The notes under the pieces: generated by a model
Seen by the model: the letters and a program-made list of their open reading frames with translations, nothing else
The model's database searches: none
Told to the model about the DNA's origin: nothing
In this document: in pieces, positions 34,876 through 43,647 of the stretch
Layout of the letters: every line of letters begins with the position of its first letter
How positions within the stretch are numbered: the first letter of the stretch is position 1
Position numbers and translations under genes: made by a program
NCBI GenBank assembly: GCA_910586705.1
Contig: CAJUJK010000014.1
Location: 1 to 64,000 of the forward strand
DNA: 64,000 bases
Source: an uncultured Lachnospiraceae bacterium
GTDB lineage: Bacteria > Bacillota > Clostridia > Lachnospirales > Lachnospiraceae
Direction: 5' to 3'

Positions 34876-36625
34876 AAACTTTATGAATGACTTTAATGTC
34901 AGAAAAAAGCTGTTTATCATTTATGTTTTCTGCGTGATCATACCGTTGGTTCTGACTGACAGCATTATCTTATATATTTTGCTTGATGCGGAAAAAAAGG
35001 AACAGCTTTATGAGTTTGAAAATCTTGCTAATGCAGTCAGGTATAATCTGGAGTATACTTTTGAGGAAGTTGTTAAAGAAATGAACGATATCTATGTGGA
35101 CAGTGAAATTAACAGCTTTCTGAATGAAAACTACAGGGACGGATATGCGTTTTTTGCCGCCAGCGTGGAGTTTGCGAGAAAAAAGTCTCTGGATATGCCG
35201 GGCGGATATGATATTTCCAATGTGGTCATATATGCGGACAATGATACCATTGTAAACGGCGGTCATTATTACCGTTTGTCTGAGGCAGAGAATACGGAGT
35301 GGTATCGCAAATATCTGGATTCGGAAAAGGGATTAACCTTTGTGTCGTATTATGTCGGTAAGTCTGATATGTCGGCATTGTCCATGCGACGGATTTCTTT
35401 AGTCAGGCGCCTCGATTATTTTAAAAAGGACAGTTGTGAAAAAATCCTCAGAGTGGATCTGGATTATAACCGCATCCTCAGAGAACTGACACAGATTAGT
35501 TTTGGAAATCAGATTTATGTGTGTCAGGGAGACCGGATTTTGTTTTCCAACGGGAAGCATTCCGGCAGTCAGGAGGATTTTCACACGCTTACGGGAGAAG
35601 AGCAGATTGCATTTAAAAGCTCTTTTGAGATGTACGGGCAGGAAATGGATGTGCTGATTATGGAGCCGCAAAGTTCTGTGTTTCAGAATTTAGAAAAGCA
35701 TGTTCCTCTGATTATTTTCCTGGTAGTGATAAATCTTCTTCTGCCGATGATCATGGTTTCTACGGTAAATAAATCCTTTACCGGCAGGCTTTGGGAGTTG
35801 AGCGCCGCGTTTGACCAGATACAGGAGGGAACGCTGCAGGGGATAGAGAATGCGAGAGGTAAGGATGAAATCGGAACATTGATGAGGAACTATAACCGCA
35901 TGGTAAAGAAGATGAATGACCTGATCCTCCATGTATATAAAAACAGGCTGGAGAAACAGGAGATAGAGCTTGCCAGACAAAATGCGGAGCTTCTTGCCTT
36001 ACACAGCCAGATCAATCCCCATTTTCTCTTTAACGTGCTGGAAAGCATCCGGATGCGGTCGCTGATTCAGGGAGAGGAGGTGACGGCAGGTATGATAGAA
36101 AAGCTGGCGATTCTGGAACGGCAGAATATCAACTGGGCATCCGATCATGTAAAGCTGGAGGAGGAAATGAGTTTCGTGGAAGCATATCTGGAACTGCAGC
36201 AATACCGTTTCGGAAATCGGCTGCGATATGAGATGGACTTGCCGGAGATATGCGCGGATTATTATGTGCCTAAGCTGACACTTACAACGTTTGTGGAAAA
36301 TGCCTGTGTTCACGGCATGGAAAAAAAGACTTCTACCTGCTGGATATACGTGCGGGTATATCTGAAAAATCCGTTTTTGTATATTGAGATAGAAGATACG
36401 GGGAGCGGAATGGATGAGACAACCGTAGCGAAGATGAATGAGAGTATGTGTAACTGCACGATTGACGATATCAAGGAAAATGAGCATATCGGCATTATCA
36501 ATGCGTGTCTTCGCCTTAAGAGGATTTCCAAAGGTAATGTACTATTCTCTTTGGAGAGCGAGGAAGGCGTCGGAACATTTATGACGATCAAGGTGGAGTC
36601 GGAGTACTTGCTGATGAAAGAATAG
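34850..36625 (+). CDS. YesM-like sensor histidine kinase
   Basis: A 591-residue membrane kinase of the His_kinase/YesM class. One N-terminal membrane helix (FIIYVFCVIIPLVLTDSIIL), an outer sensory domain of about 240 residues, a second helix (LIIFLVVINLLLPMIMVSTV) and a HAMP segment precede the acceptor motif HSQINPHFLFNVLESIR. The ATP-binding domain has FVENACVHGME and DTGSGMD. Such kinases sense extracellular sugars or the loaded binding protein and signal to AraC-type response regulators, here the next gene. The ATG at 34850 follows GGGAGGAGC; it overlaps the GH43 gene. Confidence 0.92.
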   Translation: MGRYRRKLENFMNDFNVRKKLFIIYVFCVIIPLVLTDSIILYILLDAEKKEQLYEFENLANAVRYNLEYTFEEVVKEMNDIYVDSEINSFLNENYRDGYAFFAASVEFARKKSLDMPGGYDISNVVIYADNDTIVNGGHYYRLSEAENTEWYRKYLDSEKGLTFVSYYVGKSDMSALSMRRISLVRRLDYFKKDSCEKILRVDLDYNRILRELTQISFGNQIYVCQGDRILFSNGKHSGSQEDFHTLTGEEQIAFKSSFEMYGQEMDVLIMEPQSSVFQNLEKHVPLIIFLVVINLLLPMIMVSTVNKSFTGRLWELSAAFDQIQEGTLQGIENARGKDEIGTLMRNYNRMVKKMNDLILHVYKNRLEKQEIELARQNAELLALHSQINPHFLFNVLESIRMRSLIQGEEVTAGMIEKLAILERQNINWASDHVKLEEEMSFVEAYLELQQYRFGNRLRYEMDLPEICADYYVPKLTLTTFVENACVHGMEKKTSTCWIYVRVYLKNPFLYIEIEDTGSGMDETTVAKMNESMCNCTIDDIKENEHIGIINACLRLKRISKGNVLFSLESEEGVGTFMTIKVESEYLLMKE

Positions 36626-36638
36626 GAAGGGCTGCATA

Positions 36639-38240
36639 ATGTTGATGAAAGTAATGTTGGTGGATGATGAACCTTTTATACTGCAGGGATTATCGGTAAT
36701 TATCGACTGGGAAACGGAAGGGTTTGAGATTGTGAAGAAAGCTTCCGACGGAGAGGAGGCGATTGCATATCTCAGGGAGAATAAAGTCGATCTCATTATC
36801 ACGGATATTCGTATGCCAAAAATCACCGGTATTGAACTGCTGGAAACAGTGAGGGAGGAACAGATTTCTGACGCCTACATATTTATTCTGAGCGGATATA
36901 ATGACTTCAAGTACGCACAGGCGGCGATCCGTTATTCCGCCATGGAGTATATTTTAAAGCCGGTGCAGAAGGAGCAGCTTCTCGAAAGTGTCAGGCGGGT
37001 GGCGGCAAAGACGGAGAACAGAATACAGGAAGAGCTGGACAGCCGCCGGATGCAGAGAGGGTATCTGTTACAGAATATGACGGCATTGCTGCAAGGTAAA
37101 GGAAAGGAGGAGAACCTGACTTATGTGAGAGAAAACTTTCGCTGCGGGCAGGGAATCCGATATCTTCATATCTGCCTGAATGACCTTCTTGCGCTGGAAG
37201 AAATGTCGGATGAGGAAGTATCTGAACTAAAGGACGGTGTATACGAGCAGGTATCCCAGTACTTGCGGGAGGATGCAGATCATCTGTTTAAGGATTTCTT
37301 TGTGTATGAGGAAGATTATGAAATCGGATTTATCTATTGCGAATATATGACGAAGGAAAAAAAGCTTTCGGAGGAAGAGTTTATGAAGGCTTTGCAAAAA
37401 ACGGCGCAGAGTGGCAGTAAAAATCTGCCGGTAATCCTGCTTGTGGGGAAAAGGGTGGAGGATATTACGAAGATTTCCCATTCCTACAGTTCCGCCTGCG
37501 TTCTTCGTTCCTTTAAGGGGTTTCAAGATACGAAAAGCGTTTATTATTATGAGAAAGAAGTGCAGGTTAATCCTTCCGGAACCGTTCTTTGTAAACAGCC
37601 TTTGGACGATCTGGTGACGGCTGTCAATGAGAACGATACGCTTCGGATCAATAAGAGCGTGGATTTGCTTTTCTCAGAGATGGATAAGCTGGATCGGAAC
37701 AGAGAGACCGTGACAATGAATCTGAGCTGGCTGATTTTCCGGCTTTTGGATCTGGCGGCGGAACAGGACGAGTCCGTCAATCAGGATGAGGTGCTTTCTT
37801 ATATCAGCGGCAGTGTGTCCAGAGAAGAAATCATTCGGGGCAGCAGGGCACATCTGCGCATGTTTGCCTGCGAGTATGCGGAGTATCTCGTGCAGCTTCG
37901 CAAGAATGTGTCGAAAGGGGTTCTCACGGAGATTGAGAATGAAATCAGGGAGCGTTATGCGGAGAACCTGACGCTGCGGGAGCTGGGGCAGAAATATTAT
38001 ATCAACAGCTCTTATCTCGGACAAATTTTCCGAAAACGGTATGGACAGTCCTTTAAGAACTACCTGAATAACTACAGAATCACAGAGGCGGCATCCCAGT
38101 TGATTAGAACCGATAAAAAGATTGGTCAGATTGCCGAGGATGTGGGGTATCGGGACTTGGACTATTTTATCAGTCGTTTTATAGAGCAGGAGGGTTGTAC
38201 GCCTTCCCGGTACCGTAAGAGCGCAAGAGCAGAGGAATGA
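36639..38240 (+). CDS. YesN-like response regulator with AraC-type DNA-binding domain
   Basis: A 533-residue regulator: receiver domain (LVDDEPFIL, phospho-acceptor Asp in LIITDIRMPK, Lys in ILKPVQ), a long middle region of about 270 residues, and two AraC helix-turn-helix units at the end (LRELGQKYYINSSYLGQIF and IGQIAEDVGYRDLDYFISRF). It is encoded 13 bases after the YesM kinase and followed by a terminator and the transport operon it probably activates. Direct repeats spaced 22 bases at that promoter fit the binding mode of the family. Confidence 0.93.
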   Translation: MLMKVMLVDDEPFILQGLSVIIDWETEGFEIVKKASDGEEAIAYLRENKVDLIITDIRMPKITGIELLETVREEQISDAYIFILSGYNDFKYAQAAIRYSAMEYILKPVQKEQLLESVRRVAAKTENRIQEELDSRRMQRGYLLQNMTALLQGKGKEENLTYVRENFRCGQGIRYLHICLNDLLALEEMSDEEVSELKDGVYEQVSQYLREDADHLFKDFFVYEEDYEIGFIYCEYMTKEKKLSEEEFMKALQKTAQSGSKNLPVILLVGKRVEDITKISHSYSSACVLRSFKGFQDTKSVYYYEKEVQVNPSGTVLCKQPLDDLVTAVNENDTLRINKSVDLLFSEMDKLDRNRETVTMNLSWLIFRLLDLAAEQDESVNQDEVLSYISGSVSREEIIRGSRAHLRMFACEYAEYLVQLRKNVSKGVLTEIENEIRERYAENLTLRELGQKYYINSSYLGQIFRKRYGQSFKNYLNNYRITEAASQLIRTDKKIGQIAEDVGYRDLDYFISRFIEQEGCTPSRYRKSARAEE

Positions 38241-38256
38241 AAAAGAAAAAGGCAGG

Positions 38257-38289
38257 CCCGGTAAATTCTAGCAGCTAGAATTTATCGGG
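38257..38289 (+). terminator. Strong intra-locus terminator
   Basis: CCCGGTAAATTCTAG (38257-38271) pairs with CTAGAATTTATCGGG (38275-38289) around a three-base loop, with one G-T pair, followed by a T-rich stretch. It separates the two-component genes from the high-expression transport genes. Confidence 0.8.
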
Positions 38290-38339
38290 TTTATTTATAG
38301 AGTTTATCGGGTTGAAGGTTTTCGTCCATGTAATAAAAT
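38281..38339 (+). promoter_or_regulatory. Promoter of xylan transport operon with direct-repeat activator site
   Basis: TTGAAG (38312-38317) and TAAAAT (38334-38339) are 16 bases apart. Just upstream and touching the -35, TTTATCGGGTT occurs at 38281-38291 and again at 38303-38313, an exact direct repeat 22 bases apart (two helix turns). This is where an AraC-type activator would bind beside RNA polymerase. The first copy overlaps the terminator arm. Confidence 0.6.
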
Positions 38340-38376
38340 TGTAGTATCACAAAAAATCATGAGGGAGGACAAACGA

Positions 38377-40104
38377 ATGAAAAGAAAGAAACTGACAGCG
38401 CTTTTGTTGACAGTGGCGATGACAGCGTCCGTTCTTGTCGGCTGCGGCGGCGGTGATGCGGGCGGAAGCACGGAAACAATGGGTTCCCCGGAAACTGAGG
38501 GGGGGGGGTTGGATGAAACGGCAGGAACATCCGAAGACGGTAAAGAGATTATCGACTTTACGATGTTTATCGCCATGCCCGGTCCTGAGATTAACGACGG
38601 CAACGAGATTCAGGAAATTATCGCACAGAAGACCGGCGTGAGGGTAAAGGAGACATGGCTTACCGGTCAGACGGCGGCCGAAGCTGTGGGAACGATCATT
38701 GCCGGAGGGGAGTATCCTGATTTTATAGATGGCGGCGACGGTCAGATGGCGTTATATGATGCCGATGCACTGGTTGCATGGGACGACTATCTTGACAAAT
38801 ATCCGAAGCTGAAGGAAATGTATTCCGATGAGGAGTGGGACAGATTCCGTCAGGCGGACGGCAAAATTTACTGGGCAAATATTTTCCAGAATACATACGG
38901 CGAGTCCAAGGCGACAACCCACAATGACGAGGCTTTCTGGATTCAGGCAAAAGTGCTTGCGTGGGACAATTATCCGGAGATCAAAACATTAGACCAGTAT
39001 TTTGATCTGCTCGAGCGTTACGCGGAGGCAAATCCGGCGATGGAGGACGGCACGGAGATTATTCCTTACACCATTTTGTGTGAGGACTGGAGATATTTCT
39101 GTATCGAAAATGCGGGACAGTTCCTCGACGGTTATCCGAACGACGGCTCGGTTATCGTAAATACCGACACCATGAAGATTGAAGATTATAACACCAGCGA
39201 TACGACCCAGAGATATTTGAAGAAACTGAACGAGGAATATAACAAAGGCATCGTTGATCATGAGTTTGCAACCCAGACCTATGACGAATATATCGCAAAG
39301 CTTTCTACCGGCCGCGTGCTCGGTATGTGCGATCAGTGGTGGGATTTTGCGTACACCGTAAACGATGTATTTAAGCAGCAGGGTCTTGATTTGAAGGGAT
39401 GCAACTATGTTCCTCTCGGCCTTACCATTGATGAAGGCATGGATAACATGTGGCATACCTACGGGGATACGCAGAATACGGCAAACGGCGTGGCGATTAC
39501 CACAAGCTGTAAGGACGTGGATGCAGCCTTCCAGTTCTTAGAGGACTGTCTGGATCAGGAGATCCACGATCTCAGATATTGGGGTATTGAGGGTGTAGAT
39601 TATATGGTAGATGAGGATGGCCTCTACTACAGAACCGAAGAGCAGAGAATGCAGTGCGCGAATACGGAGTATAAGGCATCTCATCTGTGCAATTATTCCT
39701 ATCTGCCGCAGTATCTGGGAACCAGCAGGGACGGCAAGAACGCGATGCAGCCCACGGAGCAGACCTCTGAGTTTTTTGCCAGCCTGGCACAGCCGCTGGT
39801 AGACTGCTTTAACGCATACGGTGTTACCACCTATGTGGAAATGGTTGGCTCTGTAGATAAAGAGACAGGTCCTTGGTTCCCGATGTACTCTTACTCCAAC
39901 AACATGACGACGGAGACTCCCGGCGGCGTGGCGTGGACCAAGATGGGAGAGGTGAAGCATGAATGGCTTCCCAAGGTAGTTATGTCGGATTCTTTTGACT
40001 CTGCATGGAGCGATTATATGACGGCGTACAGCGCATGTGCACCGGAAGATTTCCTTTCCGAGATGCAGGCGGAGCTTGACCGCAGGGCGGGGCAGGCACA
40101 GTAA
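38377..40104 (+). CDS. Extracellular sugar-binding lipoprotein (LplA-like)
   Basis: A 575-residue solute-binding protein of the CUT1 ABC importers. The signal peptide ends in a lipobox SVLVGC with Cys23 as lipid anchor, followed by a Gly/Glu/Thr linker. The mature protein has the usual two-lobe composition with many aromatic residues. It precedes two permease genes, so it captures oligosaccharide, probably xylo-oligosaccharide, outside the cell. The linker is encoded by a run of ten G (38499-38508); a slip of one base would end translation early. GGGAGGAC precedes the ATG. Confidence 0.93.
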   Translation: MKRKKLTALLLTVAMTASVLVGCGGGDAGGSTETMGSPETEGGGLDETAGTSEDGKEIIDFTMFIAMPGPEINDGNEIQEIIAQKTGVRVKETWLTGQTAAEAVGTIIAGGEYPDFIDGGDGQMALYDADALVAWDDYLDKYPKLKEMYSDEEWDRFRQADGKIYWANIFQNTYGESKATTHNDEAFWIQAKVLAWDNYPEIKTLDQYFDLLERYAEANPAMEDGTEIIPYTILCEDWRYFCIENAGQFLDGYPNDGSVIVNTDTMKIEDYNTSDTTQRYLKKLNEEYNKGIVDHEFATQTYDEYIAKLSTGRVLGMCDQWWDFAYTVNDVFKQQGLDLKGCNYVPLGLTIDEGMDNMWHTYGDTQNTANGVAITTSCKDVDAAFQFLEDCLDQEIHDLRYWGIEGVDYMVDEDGLYYRTEEQRMQCANTEYKASHLCNYSYLPQYLGTSRDGKNAMQPTEQTSEFFASLAQPLVDCFNAYGVTTYVEMVGSVDKETGPWFPMYSYSNNMTTETPGGVAWTKMGEVKHEWLPKVVMSDSFDSAWSDYMTAYSACAPEDFLSEMQAELDRRAGQAQ

Positions 40105-40214
40105 ACACATGCAGGGAACGACCTGAAGACAGTGGAGGGGGACTATATTGCGATAGCAGCTATGTAGTTCCCCTTATTTCTCGAAACAGTTGTGGGCATA
40201 GAAGGAGATGGAAT

Positions 40215-41150
40215 ATGAGTCGGGGGAAAAAACAGGCGAAACAGAAAATTACATGGAAAGAGGTGAAACGGCAGAAGGTATTGCTCATCTGGGCAACGCT
40301 TTTTGTGATTTACGGTTTTATTTTCTATTATCTGCCGCTTGGCGGCTGGATTATGGCGTTTCAGAATTATAAGCCAAAAACAGGATTGCTTCACTCTAAA
40401 TTCATTGGTCTTGACAAATTTAAATTTTTATTTGGGGATGCAACCTTTATCCGGGTTATTCGCAATACGCTGGCGATGGGTACCATTAATCTGGTGACAT
40501 CGTTTATTTTGGCTATTGTATTTGCTATTTTATTAAATGAGGTTAAAAATGTTCTGGGAAAGAAAATGGTGCAGACGATTTCCTATCTGCCGCATTTCCT
40601 GTCGTGGATTATCGTTACCGGTATTTTGCATGACGCACTTTCCTCAACGGGTATCGTGAATGAAATTTTATTAAAATTGGGTATTGTTGAATCGCAGATT
40701 AATTTCTTTGCGCATGAAAGCTATTTCTGGCCCATTGTCGCCTTTGCCAATCTGTGGAAAGAGACAGGATGGAACGCGATCATTTATCTGGCGGCAATCA
40801 CGGCGATTGACCCGAGCCTCTATGAAGCGGCGTCCATAGACGGTGCGGGAAGATGGGCAAAGATCAGATATATCACACTTCCGGGCATCAAGCCGACTAT
40901 TATGATACTGCTTCTGATGAATGTGGGAAATGTTCTGAACGCAGGATTTGAAGTACAGTACATCTTAGGAAACGGACTGGTGCAGAAGGTATCCCAGACG
41001 ATCGATATCTACGTGCTGAACTGGGGTATCAGCCAGAATGATTATTCGCTGGGTACGGCGGCAGGTATCTTTAAGAGTGTGGTCAGCATTGTCCTGATCC
41101 TGATTGCAAACCGCATAGCGAAGCGATCCGGTGAAGAAAGCTTATTCTAG
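40215..41150 (+). CDS. Sugar ABC transporter permease (LplB/YtcP-type)
   Basis: A 311-residue membrane protein with six predicted helices and the cytoplasmic EAA loop YEAASIDGAGRWAKIRYITLPGI that contacts the ATPase. It is the first of two permeases in the xylo-oligosaccharide importer and pairs with the next gene. The N-terminus is long and Lys-rich (KKQAKQKITWKEVKRQK) before helix one, as usual for LplB-like proteins. AGAAGGAGATGG precedes the ATG. No ATPase gene accompanies it. Confidence 0.93.
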   Translation: MSRGKKQAKQKITWKEVKRQKVLLIWATLFVIYGFIFYYLPLGGWIMAFQNYKPKTGLLHSKFIGLDKFKFLFGDATFIRVIRNTLAMGTINLVTSFILAIVFAILLNEVKNVLGKKMVQTISYLPHFLSWIIVTGILHDALSSTGIVNEILLKLGIVESQINFFAHESYFWPIVAFANLWKETGWNAIIYLAAITAIDPSLYEAASIDGAGRWAKIRYITLPGIKPTIMILLLMNVGNVLNAGFEVQYILGNGLVQKVSQTIDIYVLNWGISQNDYSLGTAAGIFKSVVSIVLILIANRIAKRSGEESLF

Positions 41151-41164
41151 GGAGGGGCGTAAAG

Positions 41165-42046
41165 ATGAAGAAAAAAAGTTTAGGGGATCGGATTTTTGAG
41201 ATTTGCAATACGATCTTTATGGTAGCCTTTGTTATTATAACATTGTATCCCGTATTGAATACGCTCGCCATTTCTTTTAATGACGGTATCGATACGGTGC
41301 GCGGCGGTATTCACCTGATTCCGAGAAAATTTACTTTGCAGAATTACTATACCGTGTTACATAAACAAAATATGGTTACGGGCGCCTATATCACGGTACT
41401 CAGGACAGTGGTCGGAACCTTCCTTGCGTTGGCGACCAATGCGCTGCTGGCGTTTATCGTGAGCAGAAAGCGGTTTTTGTTTAAGTCACAGTTGTCTCTG
41501 TTTTGGGTTATCACCATGTATGTGAACGGTGGACTGATTCCGACATTCCTGCTTTATAAAAATCTGCATCTGACAGGTACCTTCTGGGTGTACGTGATTC
41601 CCGGAACGGTCAGCGCTTTCAACATGCTGGTGCTTCGAACCTATATGGTCGGTCTGCCCGATTCTCTGGAGGAATCGGCACAACTTGATGGAGCGGGATA
41701 TATGACGATTTTTGTGAAAATTATTTCCCCTCTCTGTAAACCCGTGTACGCGACGGTGGCTCTGTTTGTGGCGGTGGGACAGTGGAACTCATGGTTTGAC
41801 GCCATGCTTTACAACCGTATGTCCGATAAGTATACTACTTTACAGTATGAGTTGATGAAGCTTTTATCCTCTGTCATGCAGCAGAGCGGCAGCGCAGACA
41901 GCGCGAGGAATTCAGCGAATTCCATAACGCCCGCATCTATCCGGGCGGCGGCGACGATTGCGACCATGCTGCCTATCGTATGTCTGTATCCGTTCCTGCA
42001 AAGATACTTTGTGACGGGTCTGACGATTGGCGGCGTCAAAGAATAG
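41165..42046 (+). CDS. Carbohydrate ABC transporter permease (LplC-type)
   Basis: A 293-residue membrane protein with six helices, second permease of the importer. The EAA loop reads LEESAQLDGAGYMTIFVKIISPL, and the C-terminus ends RYFVTGLTIGGVKE, the usual end of this subfamily. It is the intact homologue of the truncated permease at 3800-4243. It starts 14 bases after the first permease behind GGGAGGGGC. A hairpin repeat follows its stop codon. Confidence 0.93.
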   Translation: MKKKSLGDRIFEICNTIFMVAFVIITLYPVLNTLAISFNDGIDTVRGGIHLIPRKFTLQNYYTVLHKQNMVTGAYITVLRTVVGTFLALATNALLAFIVSRKRFLFKSQLSLFWVITMYVNGGLIPTFLLYKNLHLTGTFWVYVIPGTVSAFNMLVLRTYMVGLPDSLEESAQLDGAGYMTIFVKIISPLCKPVYATVALFVAVGQWNSWFDAMLYNRMSDKYTTLQYELMKLLSSVMQQSGSADSARNSANSITPASIRAAATIATMLPIVCLYPFLQRYFVTGLTIGGVKE

Positions 42047-42099
42047 AGTGAAAAGTACTAAATCTCACTCAGGAGAATGCTTGAAATACGGCATTCTCC
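42046..42099 (+). repeat. Bipartite hairpin repeat, copy 2
   Basis: GAGTGA (42046-42051) pairs with TCACTC (42065-42070) around the core AAAGTACTAAATC. A second perfect 9-base hairpin follows, GGAGAATGC (42072-42080) and GCATTCTCC (42091-42099). Related copies lie at 17655-17735 and 53171-53276. It lies between a permease stop codon and the GH8 gene and has no T-run, so it may tune downstream expression. Confidence 0.65.
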
Positions 42100-42172
42100 G
42101 CAGAGTGGAATCATAGCAGTTAAGGTGAGAAATCGTGGTGGTTGGATTGAAAAGAGAGGAAGATTAATTAAG

Positions 42173-43321
42173 ATGCAGTATCGCAACGTGTTTAGAGAGA
42201 TCGGTATATCAGAGGAAGAGATTGCGGAGAGACGGAAGGAAATTGTCCACACTTTCTTCTATGATAATGAGGAAAAGGTATATCATCCGGTGGGGGATGA
42301 TATGGCTTATATAGAGGATACCGGAAACCATGATGCGCGGACGGAGGGCATGTCTTACGGCATGATGATGTGCGTGCAGCTCGATATGAAGGAGGAGTTT
42401 GACTGCCTCTGGAAATGGGCAAAGACTTATATGTGGATGGATGCCGGGGAAAATGAAGGTTATTTTGCCTGGTCCTGTGCGCCGGATGGCTCTAAAAACG
42501 CTTACGGACCTGCGCCGGATGGAGAAGAATTCTTTGCCATGGCACTGTTTTTCGCTTCCCACAGGTGGGGGGACGGTGAGGGAATTTTTCAATATGAGAA
42601 GGAGGCAAGAGACATTTTGTCGGCTTGTCTCCATAAAGGGGAAAATGGACGGGCGGGAGAGCCTATGTGGAACAGAGGGAATTGCCAGATTCTTTTTGTG
42701 CCGGGGTCTTCCTTTACGGATCCTTCCTATCATTTGCCGCACTTTTATGAGCTGTTTGCAAAATGGGCGAATGAGGAGGATCGCGGTTTTTGGGCAAGAG
42801 CAGCCAAAGCCAGCAGAGCGTATCTGGCGGCGGCATGCCATGCGGATACGGGAATGTCGGCGGAATATGCGAATTTTGACGGTTCTCCGGTCTACACGGA
42901 ATTTGAGTGGGGGCAGCACGGATATTTTTATTCGGACGCTTATCGCACTGCGGCAAACATCGGACTGGATTACAGTTGGAACGGAATCGACGTAGGACAG
43001 CGCGCCGCGGCGGAAAGATTACAGTATTTTCTCGGTGTAACCAGACGGGAAAATCCGTATATGACGTATCGGATCAACGGGGAAGTGATCGACCAGTCGG
43101 CGCTGCATCCGGTGGGGATGCTTGCAACAACAGCGCAGGGGACATTAGCTGTTTTGGGGCGGCTGGATGAGGCGGAACTGTCTGATTCGCAGAAACTTGC
43201 CAGGGAATGGACGGAACGGTTTTTCAGAGAGCCGATGCGGAAGGGTGAGCGAAGGTATTACGATAACTGCCTTTATCTGTTTGCGTATCTGGCGTTGTCG
43301 GGGAGTTACCGGGTGTGGTAA
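42173..43321 (+). CDS. GH8 reducing-end xylose-releasing exo-oligoxylanase
   Basis: A 382-residue family 8 glycoside hydrolase with an (alpha/alpha)6 barrel. The general acid is Glu58 in DARTEGMSYGMMM, and the later WGQHGYFYSDAYR region supplies the catalytic Asp. The short length, lack of signal peptide and match to Rex-type enzymes point to cytosolic removal of xylose from the reducing end of imported xylo-oligosaccharides. ATG 42173 follows GAGAGGAAG; a frame from 42077 would run through the hairpin repeat. It completes the locus with the GH43 enzyme. A terminator follows. Confidence 0.92.
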   Translation: MQYRNVFREIGISEEEIAERRKEIVHTFFYDNEEKVYHPVGDDMAYIEDTGNHDARTEGMSYGMMMCVQLDMKEEFDCLWKWAKTYMWMDAGENEGYFAWSCAPDGSKNAYGPAPDGEEFFAMALFFASHRWGDGEGIFQYEKEARDILSACLHKGENGRAGEPMWNRGNCQILFVPGSSFTDPSYHLPHFYELFAKWANEEDRGFWARAAKASRAYLAAACHADTGMSAEYANFDGSPVYTEFEWGQHGYFYSDAYRTAANIGLDYSWNGIDVGQRAAAERLQYFLGVTRRENPYMTYRINGEVIDQSALHPVGMLATTAQGTLAVLGRLDEAELSDSQKLAREWTERFFREPMRKGERRYYDNCLYLFAYLALSGSYRVW

Positions 43322-43374
43322 AGGCGTTCAATTATTGTATTTTGGTGACACGCATGTTAGGATAGATTTGCAGG

Positions 43375-43410
43375 GACACAGGCTGTTTGGTCTGTGTCTT
43401 TTATCTTTTT
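43375..43410 (+). terminator. Rho-independent terminator after GH8
   Basis: GACACAG (43375-43381) and CTGTGTC (43392-43398) are followed by a T-rich tract at 43399-43410. It ends the xylan locus. Confidence 0.8.
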
Positions 43411-43427
43411 GCCGGAGGTATAAAGTC

Positions 43428-43613
43428 ATGTCAGCTGAGGAAAAAACGCGCGGTGCAAAAAGAATAGTCTCCTGCTATGAATTTAATGAAAACGCATATA
43501 ATGAATGCAGGATAAAGGCTTTTGAATCGATTGCAGGATTGTGTGATCCTTTCCACCACAGGTTGCGCAAATATACAGAGTCCTGTATAGAAAGCAACCC
43601 GGCGTTTTGGTAA
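43428..43613 (+). CDS. Small hypothetical protein, 61 residues
   Basis: A short gene with GGAGG nine bases before the ATG at 43428 and stop at 43611-43613. The product is Glu/Arg-rich with four Cys (SCYEF, ECRIK, LCDPF, SCIES) and ends NPAFW. I do not recognise it. The frame continues upstream but without a ribosome site and inside the terminator. It lies 34 bases before an XRE regulator gene and could be co-transcribed with it. Confidence 0.5.
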   Translation: MSAEEKTRGAKRIVSCYEFNENAYNECRIKAFESIAGLCDPFHHRLRKYTESCIESNPAFW

Positions 43614-43647
43614 GATGCGAGTACCAAAACAAAAGGAGGAACAACAT

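Noticed and set aside
43167..43427. Upstream extension of the 61-residue small gene
   Set aside because: It overlaps the end of GH8 in another frame and a terminator; the ATG at 43428 with GGAGG is the better start.
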